Shown here: positions 7,687 through 14,942 of the stretch, one piece after another | How the letters are laid out: each line of letters begins with the position of its first letter | Numbering within the stretch: position 1 is the stretch's first letter | Assembly (NCBI GenBank): GCA_021204025.1 | Contig: JAJQAC010000073.1 | Span: 1-33,689, forward strand | Length of the DNA stretch: 33,689 nt | Reading direction: 5' to 3' | DNA from: Clostridiales bacterium | Lineage (GTDB): Bacteria > Bacillota > Clostridia > Lachnospirales > Lachnospiraceae | The notes under the pieces: model-generated | What the model saw: the letters and a program-made list of their open reading frames with translations, nothing else | Databases searched by the model: none | Told to the model about the DNA's origin: nothing | Position numbers and translations under genes: made by a program

Positions 7687-7772
7687 ACAGGTATCTATCT
7701 GACAGGTTATCCGTCTTTTCCATGCCCGCCACGGATACCGACCCATTGCGGTTCAACCCGCTAAGTACCTGT
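7687..7772. other. Structured intergenic segment, possible RNA leader
   Basis: Within the gene-free stretch 7655-8000. ACAGGTA at 7687-7693 can pair with TACCTGT at 7766-7772, enclosing two hairpins. One is GGTTATCCGT 7705-7714 with ACGGATACC 7731-7739, one T bulged. The other is GCGG 7748-7751 with CCGC 7758-7761. A second ACAGGT at 7702-7707 could compete for the same partner. The predicted minus-strand start lies inside the outer arm, so the full closing helix may not be transcribed. I do not recognise a known riboswitch class. Confidence 0.35.
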
Positions 7773-7773
7773 T

Positions 7774-7802
7774 ATTATACTTTCTAAAATTCGAAACATC
7801 AA
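7774..7802 (-). promoter_or_regulatory. Sigma-70 promoter for rhodanese-TtcA operon
   Basis: Read on the minus strand: TTGATG at 7802-7797, a 17-nt spacer and TATAAT at 7779-7774. Transcription would start near 7767, leaving a leader of about 113 nt before the ATG at 7654. It probably also drives the MoxR, DUF58 and membrane-protein genes. Confidence 0.6.
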
Positions 7803-7840
7803 CTGTTAATCATGAAAAAGAAGTAACGGTAAAATCAGAC

Positions 7841-7870
7841 TTGCCAGACACTTTCGGAAGGATATATAAT
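7841..7870 (+). promoter_or_regulatory. Sigma-70 promoter for nucleotidyltransferase gene
   Basis: TTGCCA at 7841-7846, an 18-nt spacer and TATAAT at 7865-7870 (a 16-nt spacing to TATATA is also possible). The predicted start near 7877 gives a leader of about 125 nt made almost entirely of hairpins. Confidence 0.5.
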
Positions 7871-7880
7871 ATAACTTATC

Positions 7881-7966
7881 GGAAGTTGCGTCAGCAACTG
7901 CCAATAAAAGGCGCATGCTTCTACGCCGTAAAGATTATAGGATTCCGCGAAGCGAGTTCCTATAAT
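7881..7966 (+). other. Three consecutive hairpins in the leader of the MNT gene
   Basis: Hairpin 1: GGAAGTTGC 7881-7889 with GCAACTGCC 7894-7902, one mismatch, four-base loop. Hairpin 2: GGCG 7910-7913 with CGCC 7924-7927. Hairpin 3: ATTATAGGA 7934-7942 with TCCTATAAT 7958-7966, perfect, with an inner CGC-GAA-GCG mini-stem. They end 35 nt before the start codon. They may be a regulatory leader, a DNA binding site or remains of a small mobile repeat. Confidence 0.4.
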
Positions 7967-8000
7967 ATAGAAAAAAGAAGTCCCGGGAAAGGAGCCGCAT

Positions 8001-8282
8001 ATGGCAAATCTGTCAATCGAAGAAATTTTAGATCAGGTGCAGGCCCTGTGCCAAAAACATCAGGTAGAGCATCTGTATCTCTTTGGCTCACGCGCAACCG
8101 GTACGGCGACCGAAACCAGCGACATTGATATTATCATCAAAGGAGGCGTCCGGATCTCCGACCTGAAGGAATCCATCGATAAAATCCCGACGTTGAAAAA
8201 AATTGATATCTTTGAATACGAGAAATGTAAAAATCAATATCTGAAAGAGGACATGGATCGCTATGGACGCAAAATTTATTAA
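8001..8282 (+). CDS. MinT-type nucleotidyltransferase
   Basis: A 93-residue minimal nucleotidyltransferase with the fold signature GSRATG at about residues 30-35 followed by SDIDI, giving the G-S-x(9,11)-D-x-D pattern that binds nucleotide and metal. These short proteins usually pair with a HEPN-domain protein. In the best-studied pairs the nucleotidyltransferase is the antitoxin that modifies a HEPN RNase toxin. AAAGGAG lies six bases before the ATG. The partner frame starts inside its last codons at 8263 but stops after 40 codons, so the enzyme may now be an orphan. An N-terminal frame running in from 7841 is an unrelated shadow. The domain call is firm; activity is unknown. Confidence 0.88.
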   Translation: MANLSIEEILDQVQALCQKHQVEHLYLFGSRATGTATETSDIDIIIKGGVRISDLKESIDKIPTLKKIDIFEYEKCKNQYLKEDMDRYGRKIY

Positions 8283-8385
8283 CCGTTATAACAGCTATTG
8301 CAGCAGTCTCTGTGCACTGGAAAAAGAAGGTGCTGTCGCTTTAACGAAAAAAATTCGTTGCGACAACCCCTTCTCAACAGATTGA
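8263..8385 (+). pseudogene. Truncated HEPN / NTase-partner remnant
   Basis: An open frame of 40 codons starts at ATG 8263, overlapping the nucleotidyltransferase end by 20 nt, the usual coupled arrangement of MNT-HEPN pairs. Its beginning (MDAKFINRYNSYCSSLCALE) looks like the N-terminus of NTase substrate-binding HEPN proteins, which run to about 130 residues. After about 20 residues the sequence becomes unlike the family (ALTKKIRCDNPFSTD) and stops at 8383-8385. The break coincides with the inverted repeat at 8326-8373 and with the convergent Uma2 gene end at 8374. A deletion or an insertion next to that gene is therefore likely. The catalytic part of HEPN is absent, so no RNase activity is expected. 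Confidence 0.6.
8321..8373 (-). terminator. Terminator of the Uma2 gene, overlapping the HEPN remnant
   Basis: On the minus strand, immediately after the Uma2 stop codon, an imperfect 18-bp stem (plus-strand arms 8326-8346 and 8356-8373) is followed by five T residues (plus A at 8321-8325). The ascending arm occupies codons of the HEPN remnant on the other strand. Confidence 0.65.
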
Positions 8386-8937
8386 AACCCCGCTCAAAAA
8401 CAAATCTGCTATCGTAATTGCAAAACCATGGTAAATCCCTACTTCGATTTCCTGATCAAATGAAAAAATTGTCGGTGCAACGTCCTGCTCGTAACGGTAC
8501 ACGGTCGTGCTCCCCTTATCCGGATCGACAATCCAGTACTCCCGGACACCGGTCTCCAGATATAACGTATTTTTCCGACTATAATCATGTTTTCGACTGC
8601 CCGGAGACACAACCTCGATAATCCAGTCCGGAGCACCGATGCATTCCCGATCCGTCAGTTTGCTCTTATCACAGATTACCGAAATATCCGGTTCCACCCA
8701 GTTTTTATCCGACGCATCCAGGTTAACCGCAAACGGTGCCGGTATCACTTCACACTCTCCCCGATGTGCGGCAATATAATTACCGATGATCCTTGTCAGC
8801 TGGGCTACCAGCCTCTGATGATTAAGACCGGACGGAGCCATATCGTAAAACTGTCCATCAATTAACTCTGCACGACAATGATCCGGCAAATTCCAATAGT
8901 CATCCGATGTATAATGACATTCTTTCGGTAATGGCAT
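8374..8937 (-). CDS. Uma2-family (DUF820) PD-(D/E)XK nuclease-like protein
   Basis: A 187-residue protein of the Uma2/DUF820 family, whose fold is that of PD-(D/E)XK restriction endonucleases. Family landmarks in order: AELIDGQFYDMAPSGLNHQR near residues 22-42; V-E-P-D-I-S-V-I near 81-88; the core D-W-I-I-E-V-V-S-P-G-S near 103-113; then Y..K..LY...GVREYWIVDPD. The aspartate in PDISV and the glutamate in IEVVSP are the expected metal ligands, so the site looks intact. The start is supported by GGAAGGAG six bases upstream. No methylase or partner gene adjoins. The cellular role of these proteins is unknown; they are often found as scattered paralogues and near mobile DNA. Confidence 0.88.
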   Translation of the reverse strand: MPLPKECHYTSDDYWNLPDHCRAELIDGQFYDMAPSGLNHQRLVAQLTRIIGNYIAAHRGECEVIPAPFAVNLDASDKNWVEPDISVICDKSKLTDRECIGAPDWIIEVVSPGSRKHDYSRKNTLYLETGVREYWIVDPDKGSTTVYRYEQDVAPTIFSFDQEIEVGIYHGFAITIADLFLSGVSIC

Positions 8938-8989
8938 AAACGGCTCCTTCCATTTTTTATTTCAGGTTCTGCAAGAACTCATTTGTTTT

Positions 8990-9018
8990 ATCATAACAAA
9001 AGATATCCTTTTCTTCAA
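8990..9018 (-). promoter_or_regulatory. Sigma-70 promoter for Uma2 gene
   Basis: Minus strand: TTGAAG at 9018-9013, a 17-nt spacer and TATGAT at 8995-8990. The start near 8983 gives a 45-nt leader containing the small dyad GTTCT-TGC-AGAAC. Confidence 0.5.
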
Positions 9019-9081
9019 GTTCCGTTTCGCAAAACCAAAGATTAAAAGCGAAAGGACATTACCAATGGAACCAATAACTAT

Positions 9082-10134
9082 TTATTGATCAAGCAGAAAC
9101 GACACATGCTCTCCCTGATACAGCATACTTTCCGCTCCCATCATGGTCAGAGGAGTTCCTGTCAGTCCGCCGTTCAGATATGCCATTGCGTCCTCATATG
9201 CGTATTGAATATACTCAGCAGACGACGGATAATCATGATGTCCCGCAAAGATATAAGACACATCATCCTTGTAATTCATCAGCTTTTTCATGCTGTCTGC
9301 ATAATCCTGCATACTCACATTTTCCCCGGTCATAATGACAGGCCCAGGCTGCACACTGTCGCCGCTGATCAGGATCCCATGATTCCGGTCAAGCAACGCA
9401 ACGCTTCCCTCGGTATGACCCGGTATCTCAATCACTTCAAAATCAAAATCACCGCAGGTAAGCTGATCGCCTTCGCTGATATCATAGTACGTAACTCCCT
9501 CCGGCAGCAGCGGCGCGTCTTTCTCATTAATATAGCAGGAATCAAAGGCGCCGATCCCTCCGATATGATCCGGGTGCCCGTGTGTGATCACTACCTCTAT
9601 CGGAAGGTCCGTAATCGTGCGGACAAGCTCTGTTACCTGATCATCCGCCATCAGCGTATCGATCAGCATTGCCTTATCTTCACCTACAAACAGATAAGCT
9701 CTGGTCCGCGGCTCATCCAGCACATACATATTTTCCATAAATTCATCGATGGTCACTGTGATCGCACTGCTCCCCCAGGAACCGGAACTGTTTTCCTCCT
9801 CCGACGACTCATCTGATTCTGCTGTATCTTCCGCAGATGACATTTCTTTCGTCTGAACCGTTCCGCCTTCTGTCCACGCTCCGTTTCCGTCTACCGCATA
9901 TCCGTCCGGTGTTATGATCCCTGTCACCAGATATCCCTCCCCATTAAAATAGTAACACTCGCCGATACCATCTTCATCACTGTCAATCCATTGCCAGGCA
10001 GATACCGGATAAGTCCCATCCTCCTCCTGCCACCATTTCCCGACGCTGTTTTCTTTCCATTCTCCCGCCATCGCTGAGAATGACATGGCAAGCGTCAAAC
10101 CCGCCGCCAATACTGCCACGTACCTTTTCTTCAT
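9082..10134 (-). CDS. Secreted MBL-fold hydrolase with wall-binding-like repeats
   Basis: A 350-residue exported protein. Residues 1-23 are a signal peptide (basic start, hydrophobic core, cleavage near AMA-GEW). Residues 24-95 are W/Y/G-rich (KWWQEEDG...AWQWIDSDEDG...CYYFNGEGYLVTG), resembling choline-binding/cell-wall-binding repeats. Residues 96-122 are an acidic Ser/Glu linker. Residues 125-350 form a metallo-beta-lactamase fold with the zinc motif HGHPDH at 185-190, GHTEG, S-G-D and a late GHH. The order suggests a hydrolase tethered to the cell surface. The substrate cannot be told, since MBL-fold enzymes cover many reactions; the closest style is the glyoxalase II-like/hydroxyacyl group, not an obvious antibiotic enzyme. 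GGAGA-type ribosome binding site upstream of ATG 10134. Confidence 0.85.
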   Translation of the reverse strand: MKKRYVAVLAAGLTLAMSFSAMAGEWKENSVGKWWQEEDGTYPVSAWQWIDSDEDGIGECYYFNGEGYLVTGIITPDGYAVDGNGAWTEGGTVQTKEMSSAEDTAESDESSEEENSSGSWGSSAITVTIDEFMENMYVLDEPRTRAYLFVGEDKAMLIDTLMADDQVTELVRTITDLPIEVVITHGHPDHIGGIGAFDSCYINEKDAPLLPEGVTYYDISEGDQLTCGDFDFEVIEIPGHTEGSVALLDRNHGILISGDSVQPGPVIMTGENVSMQDYADSMKKLMNYKDDVSYIFAGHHDYPSSAEYIQYAYEDAMAYLNGGLTGTPLTMMGAESMLYQGEHVSFLLDQ

Positions 10135-10267
10135 GTTTTTCTCCTTTCCTTTGTTCTGGCCTGCGCTTTGATTCTCTTATCCACCGTTTAGCAACGACCG
10201 AAGCGGAGCGTAGAACAGATGCAGCGGTCTGCTGCAAAATTTCCAGATCCGCCCGTGCACATAAGAG

Positions 10268-10309
10268 AAAAAAGGGGATTCATCGATGTGTATACATTCT
10301 ATGAATCCC
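10268..10309 (-). terminator. Intrinsic terminator / leader attenuator before the MBL gene
   Basis: Minus strand: GGGATTCAT (10309-10301) pairs with ATGAATCCC (10283-10275) around a 17-nt loop, followed by a run of six T (plus A at 10268-10273). It ends the upstream peptide operon. Because a near-consensus promoter lies between that operon and the hairpin, it also sits about 33 nt into the predicted MBL transcript. Confidence 0.7.
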
Positions 10310-10348
10310 TCTGTAGGCCATAAATATTCAGCTCACTGATATGATTTT

Positions 10349-10377
10349 ATCATATTCGAATATTTTTCAGTTGTCAA
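10349..10377 (-). promoter_or_regulatory. Strong sigma-70 promoter upstream of the leader terminator
   Basis: Minus strand: TTGACA at 10377-10372, an exactly 17-nt spacer and TATGAT at 10354-10349. Transcription would start near 10342. The first structure met is the terminator at 10309-10268, and the MBL gene begins about 210 nt downstream. Confidence 0.65.
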
Positions 10378-10417
10378 GAAAATCTCTCTGATACAGCATA
10401 CCATCCGCTCCCGTCCG

Positions 10418-11824
10418 CTACCCGATCTTCGGAAAAATCCTGCTCCCGTAGCGGGCTCCAAATACCTGCCCCTCTTCATTCCGCACAGCTGTCATATACA
10501 CATCTGAGTATTTCTTTTTCACAATGCCCTGCCATGGATAGACAGGAAGCAGATCAACCGGTTCCCCATTGACTGTCATGGCCAGACTTCCGTCCGTTTC
10601 CTCCGTCAGAAGAAACCGGTCTCCCTCGCCAGACACATATTCGCCCTTCAACTGCTGTTTTTCGTTTTCTGTCCATCTGCGAAGAGAATGTGTCACAACT
10701 TCTTTCATGGGCAAGCCGCAGTACAATCGCAAAGCCGCCTCCGCAATCGCGTGAACCGGCACATCCATCGTATTACATAAAACCACAACGCCAAGCTCCG
10801 CCTGAGGGCAGAAACAGAAGTTGGAAGATACTCCCGGAAGACTCCCGCCGTGTTCCACCACTGTCATATCTCCCATCTGACGGATCTCCAGTCCATATCC
10901 ATAATAAACTCCGGGCTTTACAATCTGTCTCGGCTTGCACATCTCCTCAATAGAATATCGGTCTATGATCCGCTTTCCGTTGATTCCCTCTCCCTCATTC
11001 AGATACATGGCGGCGTACTTCAGCATATCTCCCAGTGTCGACTTGAGTCCTCCGCCTCCCTGAAGAACGAACGCATCGTTCTGAAAGTCCCGGTCTGCCC
11101 GCCAGCCGCCGTCCCGCGTCCGTGTATACAGGACTGCCGCATTATCATCCAGCGTGTTCCGGATAAAGCTGATATTGCTTCGCTCCATATCCAGCGGTTT
11201 CAGAATATGTCTGTCCAGATAGTCTGCAAAGGAGCTGCAGTCGGAATGTCTTCTCACGATGTCAGACAGCAGTCCGAAACCATCGTTACAGTAACTCATT
11301 CTCTGACCCGGTTTTCCGGTAAACCGGGTCTGGCTGTCCAGCCTTCCGGCTACCCGCCGGATCCCCTCGTCTGCAAAATCATTCCGGTAGATCAGTTCCC
11401 GTTCCCTGGAATCTTCGATTCCCATCTCTCTGGCTGTCTCGTCTACTACAATGCGGGGAAGAGGGAAATATCCGCCGCTGTGACACAAGAGATGCCGGAT
11501 TCTCACCGGCTCTTTCTGGTTTTTATTGGTAAATTCCGGGATGTAGTCCTTTACCGGGTCATCCACATTCAGCATTCCACACTGCTGCATCTGCATCACT
11601 GACAACGCGGTAAACGATTTCGTCACTGACGCCATGCCGAAAATCGTGTCCCGATGGATCGGCAGCTTTCTTTCCGCGTCTCTCCATCCAAAGTATCTCT
11701 CGTACAAAATCGTTCCGGCCGCGTCTGTAACTCCCAGCGCTATCCCTCTCGCGTGGCAATCCTCCATAATCTGTCCGACCAGGTTCTCCAGATCCTGCCT
11801 GGATTTTTCCGTCATAAAATTCAT
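10418..11824 (-). CDS. Cytoplasmic class C-type serine hydrolase
   Basis: A 468-residue member of the beta-lactamase/penicillin-binding-like serine hydrolases (class C, DD-peptidase and D-aminopeptidase group). All three active-site motifs are present: Ser66-V-T-Lys69, Tyr178-C-Asn180 and His325-G-G. The last 100 residues form a separate beta-rich C-terminal domain. No signal peptide or membrane helix is seen, so it acts inside the cell, unlike true beta-lactamases. It is the last gene of the peptide-uptake operon, and its ATG overlaps the epimerase stop (ATGA). A role in hydrolysing imported peptides, perhaps ones with D-residues, follows from that context. A second in-frame ATG three codons on is possible as start. 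Confidence 0.88.
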   Translation of the reverse strand: MNFMTEKSRQDLENLVGQIMEDCHARGIALGVTDAAGTILYERYFGWRDAERKLPIHRDTIFGMASVTKSFTALSVMQMQQCGMLNVDDPVKDYIPEFTNKNQKEPVRIRHLLCHSGGYFPLPRIVVDETAREMGIEDSRERELIYRNDFADEGIRRVAGRLDSQTRFTGKPGQRMSYCNDGFGLLSDIVRRHSDCSSFADYLDRHILKPLDMERSNISFIRNTLDDNAAVLYTRTRDGGWRADRDFQNDAFVLQGGGGLKSTLGDMLKYAAMYLNEGEGINGKRIIDRYSIEEMCKPRQIVKPGVYYGYGLEIRQMGDMTVVEHGGSLPGVSSNFCFCPQAELGVVVLCNTMDVPVHAIAEAALRLYCGLPMKEVVTHSLRRWTENEKQQLKGEYVSGEGDRFLLTEETDGSLAMTVNGEPVDLLPVYPWQGIVKKKYSDVYMTAVRNEEGQVFGARYGSRIFPKIG

Positions 11825-12906
11825 GAGAGCATATCCCCCTTTAAATGACGGATCCCCAGCCCGGAGTCTTCCGATAGGATCAGGCGTCTGGTATCCCGCA
11901 CCTCAAACCCTCCTTCAAACGGAACATCTGACAGGAAAAAACAGGCATCCAGATCCGCTCTTGTGACATTTTTCATGGCAGCCCCCAGAGCGGCCGACGC
12001 GTTGACGGCGATCCCGCTTTCTTCCACCATGCAGCCCAGCATACACTCTACTCCGGCTGCTTCCGCTATGTGAATGATCTTCTTCGCCTCATAAATGCCC
12101 CCACATTTCATCAGCTTGATATTGATCAAATCCGCCGCCCGTTCCGAAACCAGCTTCAGAGCATCCTTCGCGTCCCAGCAGCTCTCATCTGCCATCACCG
12201 GCACGAGGCTGTGAGCCGTCACGTACTTCAGGCCTTCCAGGTCATAACGCGCCACGGGCTGCTCCACCAGTTCGATGTCATATTCGTTCAGGCGGTTTAA
12301 AAACTCCACAGCTTCTTTCCTTTTCCATCCCTGATTCGCGTCAAGACGGATCTTCACCCCGTCTCCCACAGCCTCGCGGATTGCCCTGACGCGCGCGAGA
12401 TCACTGACAATATCCGTTCCTACTTTTGTCTTAATCACACGAAATCCGGCCTGTACATGCGCTTTCGCCTGCTCCGCCATTACTTCCGGCGCGTCGATTC
12501 CCACTGTAATATCTGTCTCCAGTTCGTTACTTAAACCTCCCAACAGCCGATAAAGAGGAAGCCCCGCGGACTTCCCCATAATATCATGACAGGCAATATC
12601 AATCGCGGCTTTCGCTGTCCCCGCATATGCCACCACCCGGTTCATCACTGTATAAACTGCTTCCATATCCCTGGGGTCCATCCCGACCAGCTTCTCTTTC
12701 AGCACACGGATGGTTGCCACCGTTCCCTCCAGATTCTCTCCTGTAATCAGCGGGCCGGGAGCTCCTTCTCCATACCCTGTGATCCCTTCGTCCGTCTCAA
12801 CTTCAACCAGACAGCTGACCGCATGGGTAATCACCCCGAGAGAAATGCGAAACGGGCGCGCCAGCGGCGCCCGCATCAAATGTATCTTTATGTCTGTGAT
12901 TTTCAT
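11821..12906 (-). CDS. Dipeptide epimerase-like enolase-superfamily enzyme
   Basis: A 361-residue enolase-superfamily (muconate-lactonizing subgroup) enzyme with a capping domain at 1-125 and a barrel after that. Catalytic residues line up: Lys159-x-Lys161 (IKTKVG), metal ligands Asp189 (LDANQGW), Glu215 (VEQPV) and Asp240 (ADES), and the second base Lys264 (NIKLMKCGG). This arrangement fits L-Ala-D/L-Glu-type dipeptide epimerases and o-succinylbenzoate synthases. The adjoining peptide transporter and absence of menaquinone genes favour a dipeptide epimerase. ATG 12906 overlaps the upstream ATPase stop as ATGA; an upstream in-frame extension would lie inside that gene. The exact dipeptide is unknown. 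Confidence 0.88.
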   Translation of the reverse strand: MKITDIKIHLMRAPLARPFRISLGVITHAVSCLVEVETDEGITGYGEGAPGPLITGENLEGTVATIRVLKEKLVGMDPRDMEAVYTVMNRVVAYAGTAKAAIDIACHDIMGKSAGLPLYRLLGGLSNELETDITVGIDAPEVMAEQAKAHVQAGFRVIKTKVGTDIVSDLARVRAIREAVGDGVKIRLDANQGWKRKEAVEFLNRLNEYDIELVEQPVARYDLEGLKYVTAHSLVPVMADESCWDAKDALKLVSERAADLINIKLMKCGGIYEAKKIIHIAEAAGVECMLGCMVEESGIAVNASAALGAAMKNVTRADLDACFFLSDVPFEGGFEVRDTRRLILSEDSGLGIRHLKGDMLS

Positions 12907-13940
12907 GATTCCATGTTCCTCTTCGATTCCTTCTTTGTCTCTTTCCCCGCACAGTTTCCGCAAAAATGGCAGGCGCAGAAATGGCCGTTTCCCAGATCAC
13001 GCAGCTCCGGCTTTTCCACAGAGCAGATATCCGCAGCCATAAAGCATCTGGTATGAAAAATGCATCCGGACGGCGGGTTGGCCGGACTCGGCAGATCGCC
13101 CTGCAGCAGGATTTTCTTCCGTTTACTGTGGCGCTCCGGTACGGGGATCGCAGAAAGCAGGGCCTGTGTGTAAGGATGACAGGGAGTGGCAAACAGATCC
13201 TTCTTATCTGCCATTTCCACCACATGTCCCAGATACATAACCATAACCCGGTCAGAAATATGCTTGATTACACTCAGATTATGGGAAATAAAAATATAAG
13301 CCATCCCCATAGACTCCTGAAGATCCCGAAGCAGATTCAGTACCTGCGACTGAATCGACACATCCAGCGCGGATACCGGCTCATCGCAGACAATCAGGGA
13401 TGGACTGAGCGCGATCGCTCTGGCAATGCCGATTCTCTGTCTCTGGCCGCCGGAAAATTCATGAGGGTAACGGTTATAATATTTGGGATTTAATCCCACT
13501 ACTTTCATCACCCGGATAACCTGTTCTCTGGTCTCTTCCCGGGTAGCGTACCGCTTCTGAATGTTCAGAGGCTCCGCGATGATCTCTCCCACCGTCATTC
13601 TCGGATTCAGAGACGCATAGGGATCCTGAAAGATGATCTGCATATCCGAGCGCATCTTTCTCAGTGTTGCTTCTTTTGCCTTTGTAAAATCTTCTCCCTT
13701 ATATAAGATTTCTCCCGAGGTCGGCTCGATCAGACGGAGAACCGAACGCCCCATCGTCGACTTTCCGCATCCGGACTCTCCTACAACTCCGAGCGTTTCC
13801 TTTGGCATCAGGGTAAACGATACATCATCTACCGCTTTAATATAAGTTTTTTCCCTGGAAAGAAACGCCGACTTTGCAGGGAACAGCTTTCTCAGATGCC
13901 GGACTTCCAGCAGGGGAACCTGGCCCGTATGTTCGTTCAT
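12903..13940 (-). CDS. Peptide ABC transporter ATPase (OppF/DppF type)
   Basis: A 345-residue ATP-binding subunit. Walker A is GESGCGKST, the ABC signature is SGGQRQRIGIARA, and Walker B is LIVCDEP followed by VSALDVS and the H-loop ISHNLS. The C-terminal oligopeptide extension (HPYTQALLSAIPVP...CIFHTRC) identifies the Opp/Dpp subfamily. This class carries a cysteine cluster near the end, here CIFHTRC...CSVEKPE...CACHFCGNC, compatible with a 4Fe-4S cluster seen in some Opp/Dpp ATPases. It overlaps its neighbours on both sides by four bases. It powers import with the OppD-type partner encoded immediately upstream. Confidence 0.93.
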   Translation of the reverse strand: MNEHTGQVPLLEVRHLRKLFPAKSAFLSREKTYIKAVDDVSFTLMPKETLGVVGESGCGKSTMGRSVLRLIEPTSGEILYKGEDFTKAKEATLRKMRSDMQIIFQDPYASLNPRMTVGEIIAEPLNIQKRYATREETREQVIRVMKVVGLNPKYYNRYPHEFSGGQRQRIGIARAIALSPSLIVCDEPVSALDVSIQSQVLNLLRDLQESMGMAYIFISHNLSVIKHISDRVMVMYLGHVVEMADKKDLFATPCHPYTQALLSAIPVPERHSKRKKILLQGDLPSPANPPSGCIFHTRCFMAADICSVEKPELRDLGNGHFCACHFCGNCAGKETKKESKRNMES

Positions 13941-14932
13941 TCAACATTCTCCTTCCATTCCTGCGTGTATTTAAAACAGCGGACCAACCGTCCTTCCGCG
14001 TTCACAAGTTCCGGCATACGCTCCTGACAGATCGCCCGGGCCTCCGAACACCTAGGACAAAAGGCGCATCCTTTTGGCATATCGTCAAAGCTCGGAACCA
14101 TGCCCTCGATAACGCTCAGGCGTTCCGAATCATCGCCATCCAGCTTCGGGATACAGTGCATCAGTCCATAGGTATAAGGATGCATGGGTTTTTCAAAAAT
14201 CTGATCACAGGTCGCCTTCTCCACCACTTTGCCCGCATACATAACCATGACATCATCCGCTACCTCCGCAATCACGCCCAGATCATGGGTAATCATCATA
14301 ACAGAGGTACCCGTTTTTTCTTTCAGTTCAATGATCAGATCCAGGATCTGCGCCTGGATCGTCACATCCAGCGCTGTCGTCGGCTCATCGCAGATCAGCA
14401 GTTCCGGGCTGCAGCACAAAGCCATCGCGATCATCACCCTCTGCCTCATTCCACCGGAAAGCTGATGCGGATACTCATCAAACCGTTTTTCCGGCAATGG
14501 GATTTTCACCATTTTGAGCATCTCGATTCCCTTTTCACGAGCCTGGCGCTTCGTCATCTTTTCATGGAGCATGAGTGCCTCCATGATCTGTTCGCCGACG
14601 GTAAACACCGGATTCAGGGATGTCATCGGTTCCTGAAAAATCATGGCGATCTTTTTTCCGCGGATTTTCCGCATCTCATCCTCATTCTTTTTCAGGAGGT
14701 CTTCCCCTTCAAACAGGATTTCCCCTCCGGCGATTTCCCCCGGCGGGATCTCCACCAGTCCCATGATCGATAGAGAGGTAATACTCTTTCCACAGCCGGA
14801 TTCTCCTACAATTCCCAGGGTCTTTCCCTTTTCCACAGAAAAAGATACATCATCAACCGCTTTTGAAAAACCCGCGTCGGTGTGAAAATAAGTTTTTAAA
14901 TGTTTTACTTCTAATATTTTATCTTCCATCAT
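13937..14932 (-). CDS. Peptide ABC transporter ATPase (OppD/DppD type)
   Basis: A 331-residue ATPase partner of the preceding entry. Walker A is GESGCGKSI, the signature is LSGGMRQRVMIAMAL, and Walker B is LLICDEPTTALDVT, with the H-loop ITHDLG. The OppD-style tail HPYTYGLMHCIPKL...GCAFCPRCSEA...C carries cysteines in the usual spacing. The open frame reaches a GTG at 14938 that overlaps the ribosome binding site GAGGAGG (14938-14944). ATG 14932 (5 nt spacing) or ATG 14929 (8 nt spacing) is the true start; I give 14932. The gene begins 10 nt after the permease stop. Confidence 0.93.
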   Translation of the reverse strand: MMEDKILEVKHLKTYFHTDAGFSKAVDDVSFSVEKGKTLGIVGESGCGKSITSLSIMGLVEIPPGEIAGGEILFEGEDLLKKNEDEMRKIRGKKIAMIFQEPMTSLNPVFTVGEQIMEALMLHEKMTKRQAREKGIEMLKMVKIPLPEKRFDEYPHQLSGGMRQRVMIAMALCCSPELLICDEPTTALDVTIQAQILDLIIELKEKTGTSVMMITHDLGVIAEVADDVMVMYAGKVVEKATCDQIFEKPMHPYTYGLMHCIPKLDGDDSERLSVIEGMVPSFDDMPKGCAFCPRCSEARAICQERMPELVNAEGRLVRCFKYTQEWKENVE

Positions 14933-14942
14933 CCGCACCTCC

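Noticed and set aside
7841-8128. A 95-codon plus-strand frame starting in the hairpin leader and overlapping the nucleotidyltransferase
   Set aside because: No ribosome binding site, passes through three hairpins, and its latter half is the MNT gene in a wrong frame.
13874-14773. A 299-codon plus-strand frame opposite the OppD-type ATPase
   Set aside because: Histidine- and arginine-rich translation typical of an antisense shadow; the minus strand encodes all ABC ATPase motifs.
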